Source: JAUIIK01 sp963745675
Lineage (GTDB): Bacteria; Chloroflexota; Chloroflexia; Thermomicrobiales; CFX8
Reading direction: 5' to 3'
Length of the DNA stretch: 64,000 bases
Assembly (NCBI GenBank): GCA_963745675.1
Contig: CAVUYM010000018.1
Location: 496,001-560,000 of the forward strand
Of the stretch, positions 1-9,365 are shown one piece after another (positions within the stretch are counted from its first letter, which is position 1; every line of letters begins with the position of its first letter). The notes below the pieces were generated by a model, which was not told the origin of the DNA, made no database searches, and saw only the letters and a program-made list of their open reading frames with translations. The position numbers were made by a program, and so were the translations under genes.

Positions 1-2
1 TC

Positions 3-152
3 GATGAGTACGAATTCGTCGTGCTGCCCAGAATTGCGGGCCATGGGCCGACGTTGCTCGCGGGACTGTCTTCGTATGTCGACTTGAAGCTCGTGAGCCG
101 GCGGGAGTTCGACTCGGGGGCGGTCGCGATGCGCTATGAGCCGAAAAGGTAG
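3..152 (+). CDS. RibD C-terminal/DHFR-like family protein, 3' end only
   Basis: An open frame enters from the left edge and stops at TAG 150-152, giving the last 49 residues of a protein. The segment IAGHGPTLLAGL followed by VDLKLVSRREFDSGAVAMRY matches the C-terminal end of the dihydrofolate reductase-like RibD_C family, where the Gly-rich GHGPTLL turn lies in the NADPH-binding fold. Stand-alone members are common in Actinobacteria and Chloroflexota; their substrates are mostly unknown and they are not necessarily riboflavin enzymes. The start and most of the domain are outside the window. From 153 to 343 I see no gene. Confidence 0.6.
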   Translation, partial: DEYEFVVLPRIAGHGPTLLAGLSSYVDLKLVSRREFDSGAVAMRYEPKR

Positions 153-343
153 CCACCAGGGCTCGACACGTCCGAGACGGTTCCATCATGGAGCAACTCG
201 GGCTAGGCCTTCCGAGCTCTCGACCAAGCTGACGGTGGCCAGTTCAATCTATAGTCGGCTGGCGGTGAACAAGGCGAATCATAGCTGGGGCGGCCCAACG
301 AGGCGCTGCACCGCCTAAAACTAGAGCAGGAGCTGCGGCACTG

Positions 344-844
344 ATGGCTACAAACTATTGGGTTATCGCTCCCTACAATCCAAGAGAATCCATCGAGGTG
401 TTCGAGCGAAGCTGGGGCTTTGATTACCAACGCGGACTGATCGCCATCGGCTGGCCTCCACTTGGAGACGTGTCGAGTTTGTCTCGACAGAACCTTATCG
501 AACGAATTCGCCGGGTCTACCCGAACAGGATGAAGCGGGCACACATCACCATCTGGCGGTTCTGGCACGAGATTAGGATCGGCGACAAGGTTATAGCGAA
601 GACGGGAAGACGCAAGATGCTCGCCATCGGGACCGTTACTCGCGAGGCATTCTATGACGAGAATCTCGGGAAGGAACGCGCGGCGGGCCTGACGGACGAC
701 TACTTCCCGAATTTCATCGGCGTAGAGTGGGAGCGGAGAGAGTTCGAGTTCCCTGAATACACCTTCGCGATAGGGACACTGCATCCAATCACGGCTGAAC
801 GGTATCAGCAGTTCATCGGTGCAAGTGTTCACCCGTGGAAGTAG
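344..844 (+). CDS. EVE/PUA-like domain protein
   Basis: A 166-residue soluble protein starting at ATG 344, with an AGGAG-type ribosome site about 15 bases upstream. The opening YWVIAPYNP, the GLIAIGW stretch, the WRFWHEIRIGDKVIAK segment and the following IGTVTREAFYD resemble the EVE/PUA-like fold found alone or fused to restriction and DNA-modification enzymes, where it binds modified bases or nucleic acid. There is no fused nuclease or AAA domain and no restriction gene nearby, so a defence role is only a possibility. Its neighbours are a partial RibD_C gene upstream and a decayed gene on the opposite strand downstream. Family assignment rests on pattern recognition of aromatic/Gly positions, not on a catalytic motif. 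Confidence 0.5.
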   Translation: MATNYWVIAPYNPRESIEVFERSWGFDYQRGLIAIGWPPLGDVSSLSRQNLIERIRRVYPNRMKRAHITIWRFWHEIRIGDKVIAKTGRRKMLAIGTVTREAFYDENLGKERAAGLTDDYFPNFIGVEWERREFEFPEYTFAIGTLHPITAERYQQFIGASVHPWK

Positions 845-911
845 GTTTCTCGATTGAACGTGCGCGCCCGGATGGAGCGCGCCTCGGCGAACGGAGGTAG
901 CGCGGCTACTG

Positions 912-1680
912 TCAGGTGCTCCGTTCGGTAACGAAGTCGTAGAGTGGCTGCATTTGTTCACGAGCCCGCTGCATGGCCTGTCGCAACTCGTCGCCAGTCG
1001 CCGGCCAGGACAATTGTCGCATGGAACCTAAGGTGCGGGGATACCCAGATGCTCCCTGCGCTGATCCCTTGTGGTGATCCACTGCTTGGCTCGTCGTCCC
1101 TTTGGGGTACGCAAGCAGCCCTGTGCCTCAACGAGCGTCTTGACGCCAACGTTTGCTGACTCAGATAGCTGAGCGCGATCGGGGTCGGTGAGTATGTACT
1201 TGCTCCTTGAAGCTTGGGATCCGGCTCCCTCCTCCTACCCAGGCATCCCGCCATCCAGAGAACCTTGATCTCCTCAGGCTGCCGCAGGTCGGCACGCAGT
1301 GCGATGAGCTTGGGTTCCTTGAGTTCGCGCTGGATGAGTCGTGCGATCGGCCAATCACGATACTGCATGCCTTCCAGGTTCACCCCGAGCCATGTAATTA
1401 TCGACCCTGTAGACGTTTCGTCATTCCAGGCATTCCACTGGACGCCGTCGTTCCCGTCACTCAGCCCCTGGTGTCTCAGGGCCTGGCTGCCGAAGGGTTG
1501 CGGGTTGGCAGGATGAAAGACCTCGATGAACGCTTCGCGGAGGGATCCGGGACTCCCCGGCAATATCGCTCACTGCAGTATTTCTCGATCATATGACGAA
1601 AGCACCTGGTACGCCTTCCACAATTGACTGTTCGCGCCGTCTTCTGGTGCATGCTCATACGAACACTCGTCAACAGGGAG
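912..1680 (-). pseudogene. Unknown protein, multiply frameshifted (decayed or mis-sequenced)
   Basis: On the minus strand protein-like sequence runs through at least four frame segments. The first is near 1660-1575 (ANSQLWKAYQVLSSYDREIL). The second is 1560-1250 (REAFIEVFHPANPQPFGSQ, then WLGVNLEGMQYRDWPIARLI and ALRADLRQPEEIKVLW). The third is 1215-1040 (KYILTDPDRAQLSESANVGV). The last is 1020-912 (TGDELRQAMQRAREQMQPL, stop TGA at 914-912). Joined, they would give about 220-240 residues. I do not recognise the family; the middle part is polar and aromatic-rich and looks soluble. Several indels plus an internal TGA near 1572 mean it is either a pseudogene or poor sequence. It lies convergent to the EVE-like gene. 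Confidence 0.4.
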
Positions 1681-1843
1681 TCACGTCACCGGGCAGCACA
1701 ATGCTCTGAACCCCATACGATTTGTCCGACTTTTATCGTACGAACGCAGAACGAGCGAAGTGACCGCTTGGCCAGGATAGATCGATGCAAGACTGCCGTG
1801 TTGCAGTGAGGTGCTCTCCAAGCCAGCGGCATTGATATGGGTG

Positions 1844-1872
1844 TTGAAGAAGTGCGACTGCTGGTATATTGT
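1844..1872 (+). promoter_or_regulatory. Candidate promoter of the oxalate module
   Basis: TTGAAG at 1844-1849 is followed, after 15 or 17 bases, by TATATT (1865-1870) or TATTGT (1867-1872). The -10 region lies inside the inverted repeat at 1862-1878, so a regulator bound there would block this promoter. Spacing is not ideal and no transcript evidence exists. Confidence 0.35.
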
Positions 1873-1878
1873 ATACCA
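1862..1878. promoter_or_regulatory. Inverted-repeat operator, probably for the adjacent GntR regulator
   Basis: Perfect 7-bp half sites TGGTATA and TATACCA are separated by TTG. The size and AT-rich TATAC core are typical of FadR/FCD-subfamily GntR operators, and the site lies about 55-70 bases upstream of a gntR gene and over its probable -10. Autorepression, relieved by an oxalate-pathway ligand, is the natural inference. A second palindrome, GTGCCCCGGGCAC, lies at 1891-1903. Confidence 0.6.
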
Positions 1879-1930
1879 CGGAATAGCATCGTGCCCCGGG
1901 CACCTCAGAACGTTTGGAGGGAGATCCCCA

Positions 1931-2623
1931 GTGTCGACAGTTCGGCTCGCAGGTTCAGCCGATTGATCTCTCCTTCAGCCTCAAAGACCAAGTCTATGAT
2001 GCGCTGAAGGCAACCATCGCCGGCATGAACATCTATGCAGGCACGGGTGAGCCGCGCCTTGATGAACGGCAGCTTTCCGAAGATCTCGGCGTCAGCCGTA
2101 CTCCTGTTCGGGAGGCTCTGGCGCGCCTCGAACAGGAAGGTCTGGTCCGCACCGTGCCGCGGCGCGGTGTCTTTGTCGTTCGCAAGACAAAGACTGAGAT
2201 ATCTCGAGATGATCACCGTCTGGGCGGCACTTGAGAGCATGGCCGCACGCCTGATTACCGAGCAGGCGACAGACGAGGAAATCGCCAGTCTGAGAGCGCT
2301 CTTCGCGACCATGGAAGACGATACCGCCCAAGCCAATATCGATGAGTATTCAGGCATGAATATCCGTTTTCATCAGGCCATCATCCGGCTCAGCAAATCA
2401 CAATTGATGGAGATCAATGACGGAAACACTGTTCATCCATATGCGCGCGATCCGGGCGCGGACTATCGGTGAAAACAACCGTGTCCAACGCTCGATCATC
2501 GATCACATGAACATCATCAAGGCGCTGGAAGAACGTGACGCCGATCTGGCCGAGCGTCTGTCGCGTGAGCACACGCTGGGTCTCGCGGCCCATGTCGAAA
2601 GGAACGTGACGTATTTGGACTAA
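1931..2623 (+). CDS. GntR-family (FCD subfamily) transcriptional regulator, frameshifted
   Basis: The protein continues through three frames. The N-terminal winged helix lies at about 1950-2190, with LKDQVYDALKATI, then DERQLSEDLGVSRTPVREAL and LVRTVPRRGVFVV, which is the GntR signature. An all-alpha FCD ligand domain follows at about 2195-2420 (EIASLRALFATMED, NIRFHQAIIRLS) and 2417-2623 (RIIGENNR-like, IIDHMNIIKALEERDADLAERL, ending NVTYLD). FCD domains usually bind a metal and a carboxylate. I place the start at GTG 1931 behind GGAGGGAG, which needs an early indel; TTG 1914 is the alternative. Breaks fall near 1950, 2200 and 2415. Its position directly before oxc and frc suggests it controls oxalate breakdown. 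Confidence 0.7.
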
Positions 2624-2708
2624 ACACAACTCAACGATGCTTCGGGTTAGACGACATATACGAGCGCACTGGCGTTCTGTTCGACAAAGATCGCAGAGGG
2701 GGAAGGAA

Positions 2709-4455
2709 ATGGCTGATACTGCAACACAGGTTCAGGCTGATGAGGCGGAGGAGACAGGCGCGCTGACGGACGGGTTTCACCTCGTCATCGATGCGCTCAA
2801 GCTCAACGATATAGACACCATCTACAACGTGCCCGGTATCCCGATCACGGATTTGGGCCGCTTCATGCAGGCCGCCGGCATGCGGGTGCTCTCGTTCCGG
2901 CATGAGCAGAATGCGGGCTATGCCGCGGCAATTGCTGGATATCTCACGCAGAAACCCGGCGTCTGCATGACCGTCTCGGCACCGGGTTTCCTCAATGGCC
3001 TGACCGCACTGGCCCACGCCACGACCAACTGCTTTCCCGATGATCCTGATCAGCGGCTCGTCAGAGCGCGAGATCGTCGATTTGCAGCAGGGCGATTATG
3101 AAGAAATGGATCAGCTGGCCATCGCGAAGCCACACTGCAAGGCGGCCTATCGCGTTCTCCATGCCGAAGACATTGGCATCGGGATCGCCCGCGCCATTCG
3201 CGCCGCCGTTTCCGGCCGCCCGGGCGGCGTCTATCTCGACCTACCGGGCAAGCTCCTGGGCCAGACGATGGACGCGGCAGAGGGCGCCAGTTCGCTGGTC
3301 AAGGTGATCGATGCCGCACCGCGTCAATTGCCTGCCCCGGACGCGGTCGATCGAGCGCTCGATGTACTCAGAAGCGCCAAACGGCCGCTGATCATTCTCG
3401 GCAAAGGGGCAGCCTACGCCCAGGCCGATGACGAGATCCGCGCACTCGTGGAGACGAGCGGTATTCCCTATCTGCCGATGAGCATGGCCAAAGGACTGTT
3501 GCCGGACACCCATCCGCAGTCGGCAAGCGCGGCGCGCTCGCTGGTGTTGAAGGAATCCGATGTCGTGATGCTGATCGGAGCCCGCCTCAACTGGCTTCTC
3601 TCGCACGGCAAAGGCAGGGCCTGGGGCGATCAGCCGAAGAAGTTCGTGCACATCGACATCGAACCCCGGGAGATGGATAGCAATGTCCAGATTGCCGCTC
3701 CCCTGGTGGGCGATATCGGCTCCTGTGTGTCGGCTCTCCTGGAGCGCATGGGAGGGAACTGGACGGCGCCGCCGGCCGAATGGACCGCCGCGGTCGGGGA
3801 CAAGGTGGAGACCAACGTCGCCCGGATGGCGCCCCGGCTGCAAAACACCAATGTGCCGATGGACTACCACGGAGCGCTCGGTGCACTGCGCACCATCATC
3901 AAAGAGCGGCCCGATGCGATCCTCGTCAACGAGGGCGCAAACACGCTCGATTTCGCACGCACCGTCATCGATATGTACCAGCCGCGCAAACGGCTGGATG
4001 TTGGCACCTGGGGCGTCATGGGTGTCGGGATGGGCTATGCCATTGCGGCTGCCGTGGAGACCGGCAAGCCCGTACTCGCAGTGGAGGGCGATAGCGCGTT
4101 CGGATTTTCCGGTATGGAGATCGAGACCATCTGCCGCTACAACCTGCCAGTCTGTGTCGTGGTCTTCAATAACGGCGGCATCTATCGGGGCACCGACGTC
4201 AACCCGTCCGGCGGGTCGGATGTAGCCACGACCGTATTCGTCAAGGGCGCCCGCTACGACAAGATGATGGAGGCGTTCGGCGGCGTCGGCGTCCATGTGA
4301 CGACGCGCGAGGAATTGAGCGCCGCGGTGAATGCGGCCATGGATTCCGGCAAGCCAACATTGGTGAATGCCGTGATTGACGAGGCGGCCGGGACCGAGAG
4401 CGGTCGTATCGGCAATCTCAATCCGCAGAGCGTTGTGGCCAAGAAGAGCAACTGA
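2709..4455 (+). CDS. oxc: Oxalyl-CoA decarboxylase, one frameshift
   Basis: A thiamine-diphosphate enzyme converting oxalyl-CoA to formyl-CoA and CO2 in the cytoplasm. The start ATG 2709 follows GAGGGGGAAGGAA. The three TPP-enzyme domains are visible. The N-terminal Pyr domain carries the catalytic Glu in FRHEQNAGYAAA, the middle domain binds nucleotide or ADP, and the C-terminal PP domain has the GDS...NN motif (GDSAFGFSGMEIETI to VVFNNGG). Overall similarity to Oxalobacter-type Oxc is strong and the reconstructed length of about 581 residues is normal. The frame breaks once, in the CCC run at 3036-3038, where removing one base restores TNCFPMILISGSSE. The next gene, frc, follows after 40 bases, so the two form an operon behind gntR. 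A single homopolymer indel argues for sequence error. Confidence 0.88.
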
Positions 4456-4495
4456 TCAGCATTCGATCAGGGAAAGAGAAGAAAAGAGGGGAATT

Positions 4496-5746
4496 ATGGG
4501 GAAAGCACTCGAAGGCGTCCGCATTCTGGACATGACTCACGTTCAATCGGGCCCGACCTGCACGCAGCTGCTGGCCTGGTTCGGCGCGGACGTGATCAAG
4601 GTCGAACGGCCCGGTGTGGGCGACGCCACACGTAATCAGCTTCAGGACATTCCGGATGTGGACAGCCTGTACTTCACGATGCTGAATCACAATAAGCGCA
4701 GCGTGACGCTTAATACCAAGACCGAGGCTGGCAAGAAGATTTTCGCCAAGCTCATCGAAGAATGCGATGTGATGGTCGAGAACTTCGCCCCCGGCGCAAT
4801 CGACCGGATGGGCTTCCCCTGGGAAAAGATCCAGGAAATCAATCCGCGCATGATCTACGCGTCGATCAAGGGTTTCGGCCCCGGCCCGTATGAAGACTGC
4901 AAAGTCTATGAGAACATCGCGCAAAGCACCGGCGGGTCGGCCTCGACAACTGGTTTCCTCGATGGTCCACCAACCGTAACCGGCGCTCAGATCGGCGACT
5001 CCGGTACCGGTCTTCATCTCGCGTTTGGGATCGTGACGGCGCTGTATCATCGCGAGCAATCGGGTAAAGGACAGCGTGTCGAAGTTGCCATGCAGGACGC
5101 CGTTCTGAATCTATGCCGGGTGAAGATGCGCGACCAGCAGCGTCTCGACCATGGTCCGCTGCAAGAATATAGTCAGTTCGGACAGGGGATCGAGTTCGGT
5201 GAGGCGACGCCACGTGCCGGCAACGATTCCGGTGGCGGTCAGCCGGGCTGGATCGTCAAGTGCAAGGGTTGGGAGACAGATCCCAACGCCTATGTCTATT
5301 TCATCACTCAGGCAGCTGTCTGGGGCAACATCTGCGATCTGATCGGCAAGCCCGAGTGGAAAGAAGATCCCGACTACGCTACCCCTGACGCGCGGCTCGA
5401 TAAGATACCCCAGATCTTCGATACCATCGAAGAGTGGACAAAGACGCTCGATAAGTTCGAGGTGATGGATCTGTGCAACCCGCTCAATATTCCATGCGGG
5501 CCGATCCTATCGATGAAGGAGCTTGCGGAAGAACCGTCCTTGCGTTCCACTGGCACGGTGGTCGAGGTCGATCACCCGACCCGCGGCAAGTACCTCTCCG
5601 TCGGCAATCCAGTCAAACTGTCCGCCTCACCTTCCGATGTAGAACGTTCTCCCTTGTTGGGTGAGCACACCGACGAGATTCTAAGATCCGTCGTCGGGTA
5701 TGGGGATGATGAAATAGCCGCCGCCCGTGAAGCAGGCGCCATCTAG
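4496..5746 (+). CDS. frc: Formyl-CoA:oxalate CoA-transferase
   Basis: A class III CoA-transferase of 416 residues that moves CoA from formyl-CoA to oxalate, regenerating oxalyl-CoA for Oxc. ATG 4496 is chosen because GAAAAGAGGGGAATT precedes it and the protein then begins with the family's KALEGVRILDMTHVQSGP. The catalytic Asp lies in IGDSGTGLH (residue about 168, matching Asp169 of Oxalobacter Frc). The Gly loop that shields the active site is present as SGGGQPGW (about 245-251). The gene is intact. It follows oxc by 40 bases and is closed by a strong terminator. With GntR and Oxc it forms a complete oxalate-to-formate module; no oxalate/formate antiporter gene is in the window. Confidence 0.9.
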   Translation: MGKALEGVRILDMTHVQSGPTCTQLLAWFGADVIKVERPGVGDATRNQLQDIPDVDSLYFTMLNHNKRSVTLNTKTEAGKKIFAKLIEECDVMVENFAPGAIDRMGFPWEKIQEINPRMIYASIKGFGPGPYEDCKVYENIAQSTGGSASTTGFLDGPPTVTGAQIGDSGTGLHLAFGIVTALYHREQSGKGQRVEVAMQDAVLNLCRVKMRDQQRLDHGPLQEYSQFGQGIEFGEATPRAGNDSGGGQPGWIVKCKGWETDPNAYVYFITQAAVWGNICDLIGKPEWKEDPDYATPDARLDKIPQIFDTIEEWTKTLDKFEVMDLCNPLNIPCGPILSMKELAEEPSLRSTGTVVEVDHPTRGKYLSVGNPVKLSASPSDVERSPLLGEHTDEILRSVVGYGDDEIAAAREAGAI

Positions 5747-5773
5747 CCCCGATTCTTCGTAGGTGACAGCGAG

Positions 5774-5830
5774 ACACCTCCCTGACAAGAGTGACGATGT
5801 CCTTTCGCACTCACTCAGGGAGGTGTTTTC
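5774..5830 (+). terminator. Rho-independent terminator of the oxalate operon
   Basis: Arms ACACCTCCCTGA (5774-5785) and TCAGGGAGGTGT (5815-5826) are perfectly complementary over 12 bp. The stem is extended inward by GAGTG/CACTC and followed by TTTTC. It lies 27 bases after the frc stop. Confidence 0.75.
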
Positions 5831-6411
5831 ATGACGCAATCTCCCACAGGAGCGAAGGCAATTGAGCCTGCCGTTGGGATGACCGAATCCCGCTTCGGCC
5901 ACGATGAGGTAACTAATGGCGGCGTCCTGCTCTGATTCGCGATGCCGACGACGACCTTGGGCTGGCGACCCGCGATCCACGCGTGCACCCAGCAGCCGCT
6001 ACAGCGGTCTAGCGAATCTCGCTATGAGGCGGACACATGGCCAAATCCGCCGTCATCGTGCCCGGCATCAGTAGTGTTTCAACGAGGTCATGACTTGCTG
6101 AACGTAGGGACGTGATTCATCACGTCCGGTGTCCGCAACCCGCGTACGTTTGTGGAGATGAAGCGCGGGCGTGATGAATCACGCCCCTACGAAATTGATG
6201 CCGTCCACATCGTGAAACAGTATGACAAGCGCTTCGTTGTCACGACTCGTAAGGGGGGCGCTGTAAACGCCCTGTGAGACGGGCCAGTTGGTTACGGGGC
6301 GGCTCGTCAAGATCGATGGTTGGGGCCGACACCTCATCGCCCGCGTTGGAACCCCTCTGGCCACTCCTTGCCGCCCGGCCCCGATATCCATGAGTAACCT
6401 GGGTTTGCACT
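5831..6411. other. Non-coding stretch with a palindromic repeat
   Basis: About 580 bases between the frc terminator and the 3' end of the PBP gene on the other strand. I find no coding frame with protein-like composition. The only structure is the paired palindrome at 6103-6191. Confidence 0.5.
6103..6191. repeat. Pair of palindromic GTGATTCATCAC elements in inverted orientation
   Basis: Left unit 6103-6127 reads CGTAGGGACGTGATTCATC and on to ACGTCC. Right unit 6167-6191 is its reverse complement with about three differences (GGGCGTGATGAATCACGCCC then CTACG). Each unit is itself a palindrome (ACGTGAT/ATCACGT), so the whole can fold as one large cruciform or two small ones. This style of short GTAGGGGCGTGATTCATCACGCCC element is a familiar dispersed intergenic repeat in Chloroflexota and Cyanobacteria genomes (REP/MITE-like). 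Only this pair is in the window. Confidence 0.65.
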
Positions 6412-8064
6412 CTACTCAGAAGCGAATGCGGTGGCCAGTAGCTCGCGGCCGATTGGGAGCGCTGCCGTGCCGCCACTGCCACCGTTCTCGACGATCACTG
6501 CCGTCACCAGGGTTCGGGAGCCATCCGTGGCATATCCAACGAACCAGGCGTGTGGTTCGCCTGAGCCAACCTCAGCGGTGCCAGTTTTTCCACCGACAGT
6601 CAGTCCTTCGATCTGGGCGCCGCTGGCGTAGCCATAGGATGCCGACGCCAGCATCAATTGCTGCATAGCCTCGGCGGTGTCTGCGTTTATCGGACGCTTC
6701 CAGCGCGACGGCGAAGTCGTCTCTACGATTTCGCCTGCAGCGTTCACAACTGAGTCAACGACGTAAGGCTCCATGATCTCTCCGTCGTTGGCGATCGCCG
6801 CGCCGATCAGGGCCATCTGAAGCGGAGTAACGAGGAGTTGGCCTTGACCGAATGCCGTATCGGCGACGAGCGTCCTACTATCGACGAGACGGGTATCCGG
6901 CGAAGTAAGCTGGCTGGGTGTCGCGCCAATGTCCAGTGGTGGGGGTTCACCAAAGCCGAAGCGTTCCGCGTACTCCATCAACACATCCGCGCCCAGTTCC
7001 AGACCGATGCGTGCAAACACGACATTGAGCGAGTAGGAGAACGACTCTTCCAACGTCCAGTCAACACGCGATTCGTCGGGCCGGTTTAGCTCAACGATCA
7101 CGCGCCCATCGACCTCGAGAACGCCCTCGTCGCGATAGAAGGTGTCGACGGTCGAAGCGCCGCTGTCAAGCGCCGCCGAAGCGGTCAACATCTTGAACAC
7201 CGAGCCAGGGACATAGAGCCCATCGGCCGGTCGGAAGAGCAGCGGTGCGTCGCTCCGGCCAACGATCTCCTGCCAGTAACCGCTCACCTCGGCCAGACGT
7301 TGTTCAGACGAATCGCCATCGGTGTAGAGCCGATTCGGATCGAACGACGGAGTTCCTACCATCGCCAGGACTGCGCCGGTGTCGGCATCGATGACCACTG
7401 CCGCACCATTACGGTCGCCAAGCATGTCGAGAGCAAGTTGCTGCAATTGCGCGTCAACTGTCAGGTTCAAGTCGTACCCTGGGCGACTTCGTGAGAGAAC
7501 GCCATCGAGCCATTCTACGACCGGGTTTCCACCTTCGCGGCCCGAAAGTTCTTCGTCGAAGGCCGATTCAACTCCGGTAGAGCCGTACAGCAGCGGGGAG
7601 TAATAGCCGACGAGGCCGAATGTGGACGACACAGGATAAGAGCGATAGGTGTTGTCGCCTTCGACGATCTGCTCGGCCAGCACGACGCCATTGCGATCGA
7701 AGATACTGCCTCGTAACTCAGTATCTTCAAGCAGCCGGTCGCGCGGATTCTGGACAACCTGACCCCCCGGAGCCACCTCTTGCCGGTCAAGGGTGCGGCT
7801 ACTCTGGACGATCTGCACTCGCACGAGCTGGACGCTGATCAACGCGAATGCGACGAGAAGAATCGTCGCCAGTCTGAGCGTTGATCGGTTGAAGTTCGAC
7901 AGATAGCGTGTTTTGCCCGGCCACCAGGCGACGGCCAGCAGCAACCCGGCGATGCCGAGCGCCTCCAACCAACGCCGGTCGGACCATTCGGAACCGACAG
8001 TCAGGCCGTAGATAACTGCCCCGAATGCGCCCAACATGCAGAACGCCCGAAGAAATTTCCTCAT
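6412..8064 (-). CDS. Class B penicillin-binding protein (PbpA/FtsI-like transpeptidase)
   Basis: A 550-residue membrane-anchored peptidoglycan transpeptidase. Three hydrophobic segments lie at the N terminus (about 8-22, 33-49 and 64-84), more than the single anchor usual for the class, followed by a periplasmic dimerisation domain (LRGSIFDRNGVVLAEQ). The transpeptidase domain has the three catalytic motifs: SVFK (288-291), SLN (345-347) and KTGTAE (493-498). It resembles actinobacterial PbpA, which is typically paired with a SEDS glycosyltransferase. Its ATG overlaps the stop of the upstream ftsW/rodA gene (ATGA at 8062-8066 on the minus strand), so the two are translationally coupled. The gene is intact. 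Confidence 0.88.
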   Translation of the reverse strand: MRKFLRAFCMLGAFGAVIYGLTVGSEWSDRRWLEALGIAGLLLAVAWWPGKTRYLSNFNRSTLRLATILLVAFALISVQLVRVQIVQSSRTLDRQEVAPGGQVVQNPRDRLLEDTELRGSIFDRNGVVLAEQIVEGDNTYRSYPVSSTFGLVGYYSPLLYGSTGVESAFDEELSGREGGNPVVEWLDGVLSRSRPGYDLNLTVDAQLQQLALDMLGDRNGAAVVIDADTGAVLAMVGTPSFDPNRLYTDGDSSEQRLAEVSGYWQEIVGRSDAPLLFRPADGLYVPGSVFKMLTASAALDSGASTVDTFYRDEGVLEVDGRVIVELNRPDESRVDWTLEESFSYSLNVVFARIGLELGADVLMEYAERFGFGEPPPLDIGATPSQLTSPDTRLVDSRTLVADTAFGQGQLLVTPLQMALIGAAIANDGEIMEPYVVDSVVNAAGEIVETTSPSRWKRPINADTAEAMQQLMLASASYGYASGAQIEGLTVGGKTGTAEVGSGEPHAWFVGYATDGSRTLVTAVIVENGGSGGTAALPIGRELLATAFASE

Positions 8065-9365
8065 CAGGTGGCCCGATTCGGGTCGGAGACGCGCATGAGC
8101 AAACCGATGATCAGGAAGTTCGAGAGAAGTGAACTGCCACCCGCACTGACAAACGGCAAGGTGATCCCGGTTAGCGGGATCAGCCGAACTGTTCCCCCAA
8201 GAATGATTAGCGTCTGAATCGCCAGAATCGAAGTAAGGCCCGCGGCCAGATATTTGCCAAATGCGTCCGGCGCTCGCATTGCAATGAGATAGCCGCGGAA
8301 TACGAGCATCAGGAAGAGCATCAGGATGGCGAATGTTCCGAGTAAGCCGAGCTCTTCGCCGATGGCGGCGAAAACATAGTCACTATGCACTTCTGGGATA
8401 AAACCGGGGCTGCCAAAGGCTAGCCCGCTCCCAAACAACCCTCCGCTGGCCATCGCATATTCCGATTGAACCTGCTGAAAGCCAGCATCAAAAGGATCCC
8501 GCCAGGGATCAAGCCAGTTCTCAACCCGCAACTGCACGCGGCTGAATCGTTGGTAGGCGAAAAAAACTCCTCCGGCAAAGGAGAGCAATCCTATTGCGAC
8601 ATAGCTGAGCCGCCCACTCGCGAGATAGATCATCGCCAGGAGCACGCCAAAGAAGAGCAGCGCCGTGCCGAGATCGTTCTGTGCGACGACGACGAGCATC
8701 GAAAATGCCCACATCATGACAATCGGCACGAGATAAGGCATCGGCGGGAGATTGAACGGTCCAACGCGATAGCTGGACGAAATCAAATCCTCGTTCTCCG
8801 CGAGGTAGGCGGCCAGGAAGACAACGAGTCAGATCTTCGTGATTTCTGATGTTTGAACTGTAAACGGGCCCGATATCGAGCCAGAGCCTTGCGCCCTTGA
8901 CATCAGTGCCGAAGATCATCGTCACGATCATCAACAGAGATCGACAAGAAGCCCCAGGTGTATTTGTAGCGTCGTAGCCAATTGAGCCGGCGAACAAAGA
9001 CAACGACGGCCGCCAGCATGCCGAGTCCGACCCAGAGATACAACAGCTGGCGCTCTGGCAGCAGCGCATAGCCGGGCCCGAGCGCCTCGAGAGATGGTTC
9101 AAGCCGCTGGATAATCAGCAGTCCGAGCCCACTCAAGACGACGGTGATCGGAAAGATGACCTGATCGCCAGCGAATTTGGTCGACGCTAAACCAGAGCGA
9201 AATGGCGATGACCGCCACCATGAAGGCAATCGAGATCCAGATATCTCGCCAGTCCCAGTCGAGTGTCCCGGTCGAGGCAACGTAAATCGTCAGCAGCCCG
9301 ACGATTGTCGCCAGGGATGGGACGATCAGGAGTTGGAACTCGGTGAACCGAAAACGGCCGATCAT
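8064..9365 (-). CDS. SEDS-family peptidoglycan glycosyltransferase FtsW/RodA, frameshifted
   Basis: A polytopic membrane polymerase of lipid II. Pieces in order on the minus strand are an N-terminal pair of helices (MIGRFRFTEFQLLIVPSLA), then GDQVIFPITVVLSGLGLLII with RLEPSLEALGP. Next comes GARLWLDIGP with a broken cytoplasmic loop near 8830-8900. The remainder, from LISSSYRVGPFNLPPMPYLV onward, is intact and contains AQNDLGTALLFFGV (the D of the conserved NDLG/QPDLG loop), SDYVFAAIGEELGLLG, and the terminal PFVSAGGSSLLSNF motif. Reconstructed length is about 430 residues, normal for the family. At least four indels lie between 8790 and 9200. The start ATG 9365 overlaps the mtnP stop, and its stop overlaps the PBP start, so this is the middle gene of a coupled trio. 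Confidence 0.82.

Noticed and set aside
203..961. A 252-codon minus-strand frame across the EVE-like gene
   Set aside because: Low-complexity Arg/Ser/Pro composition and complete overlap with a convincing plus-strand protein.
3241..4296. A 351-codon open frame on the minus strand inside oxc
   Set aside because: It is the antisense shadow of a GC-rich gene: the composition is rich in His, Asp and Arg with no recognisable motif, while the plus strand encodes a clear Oxc.
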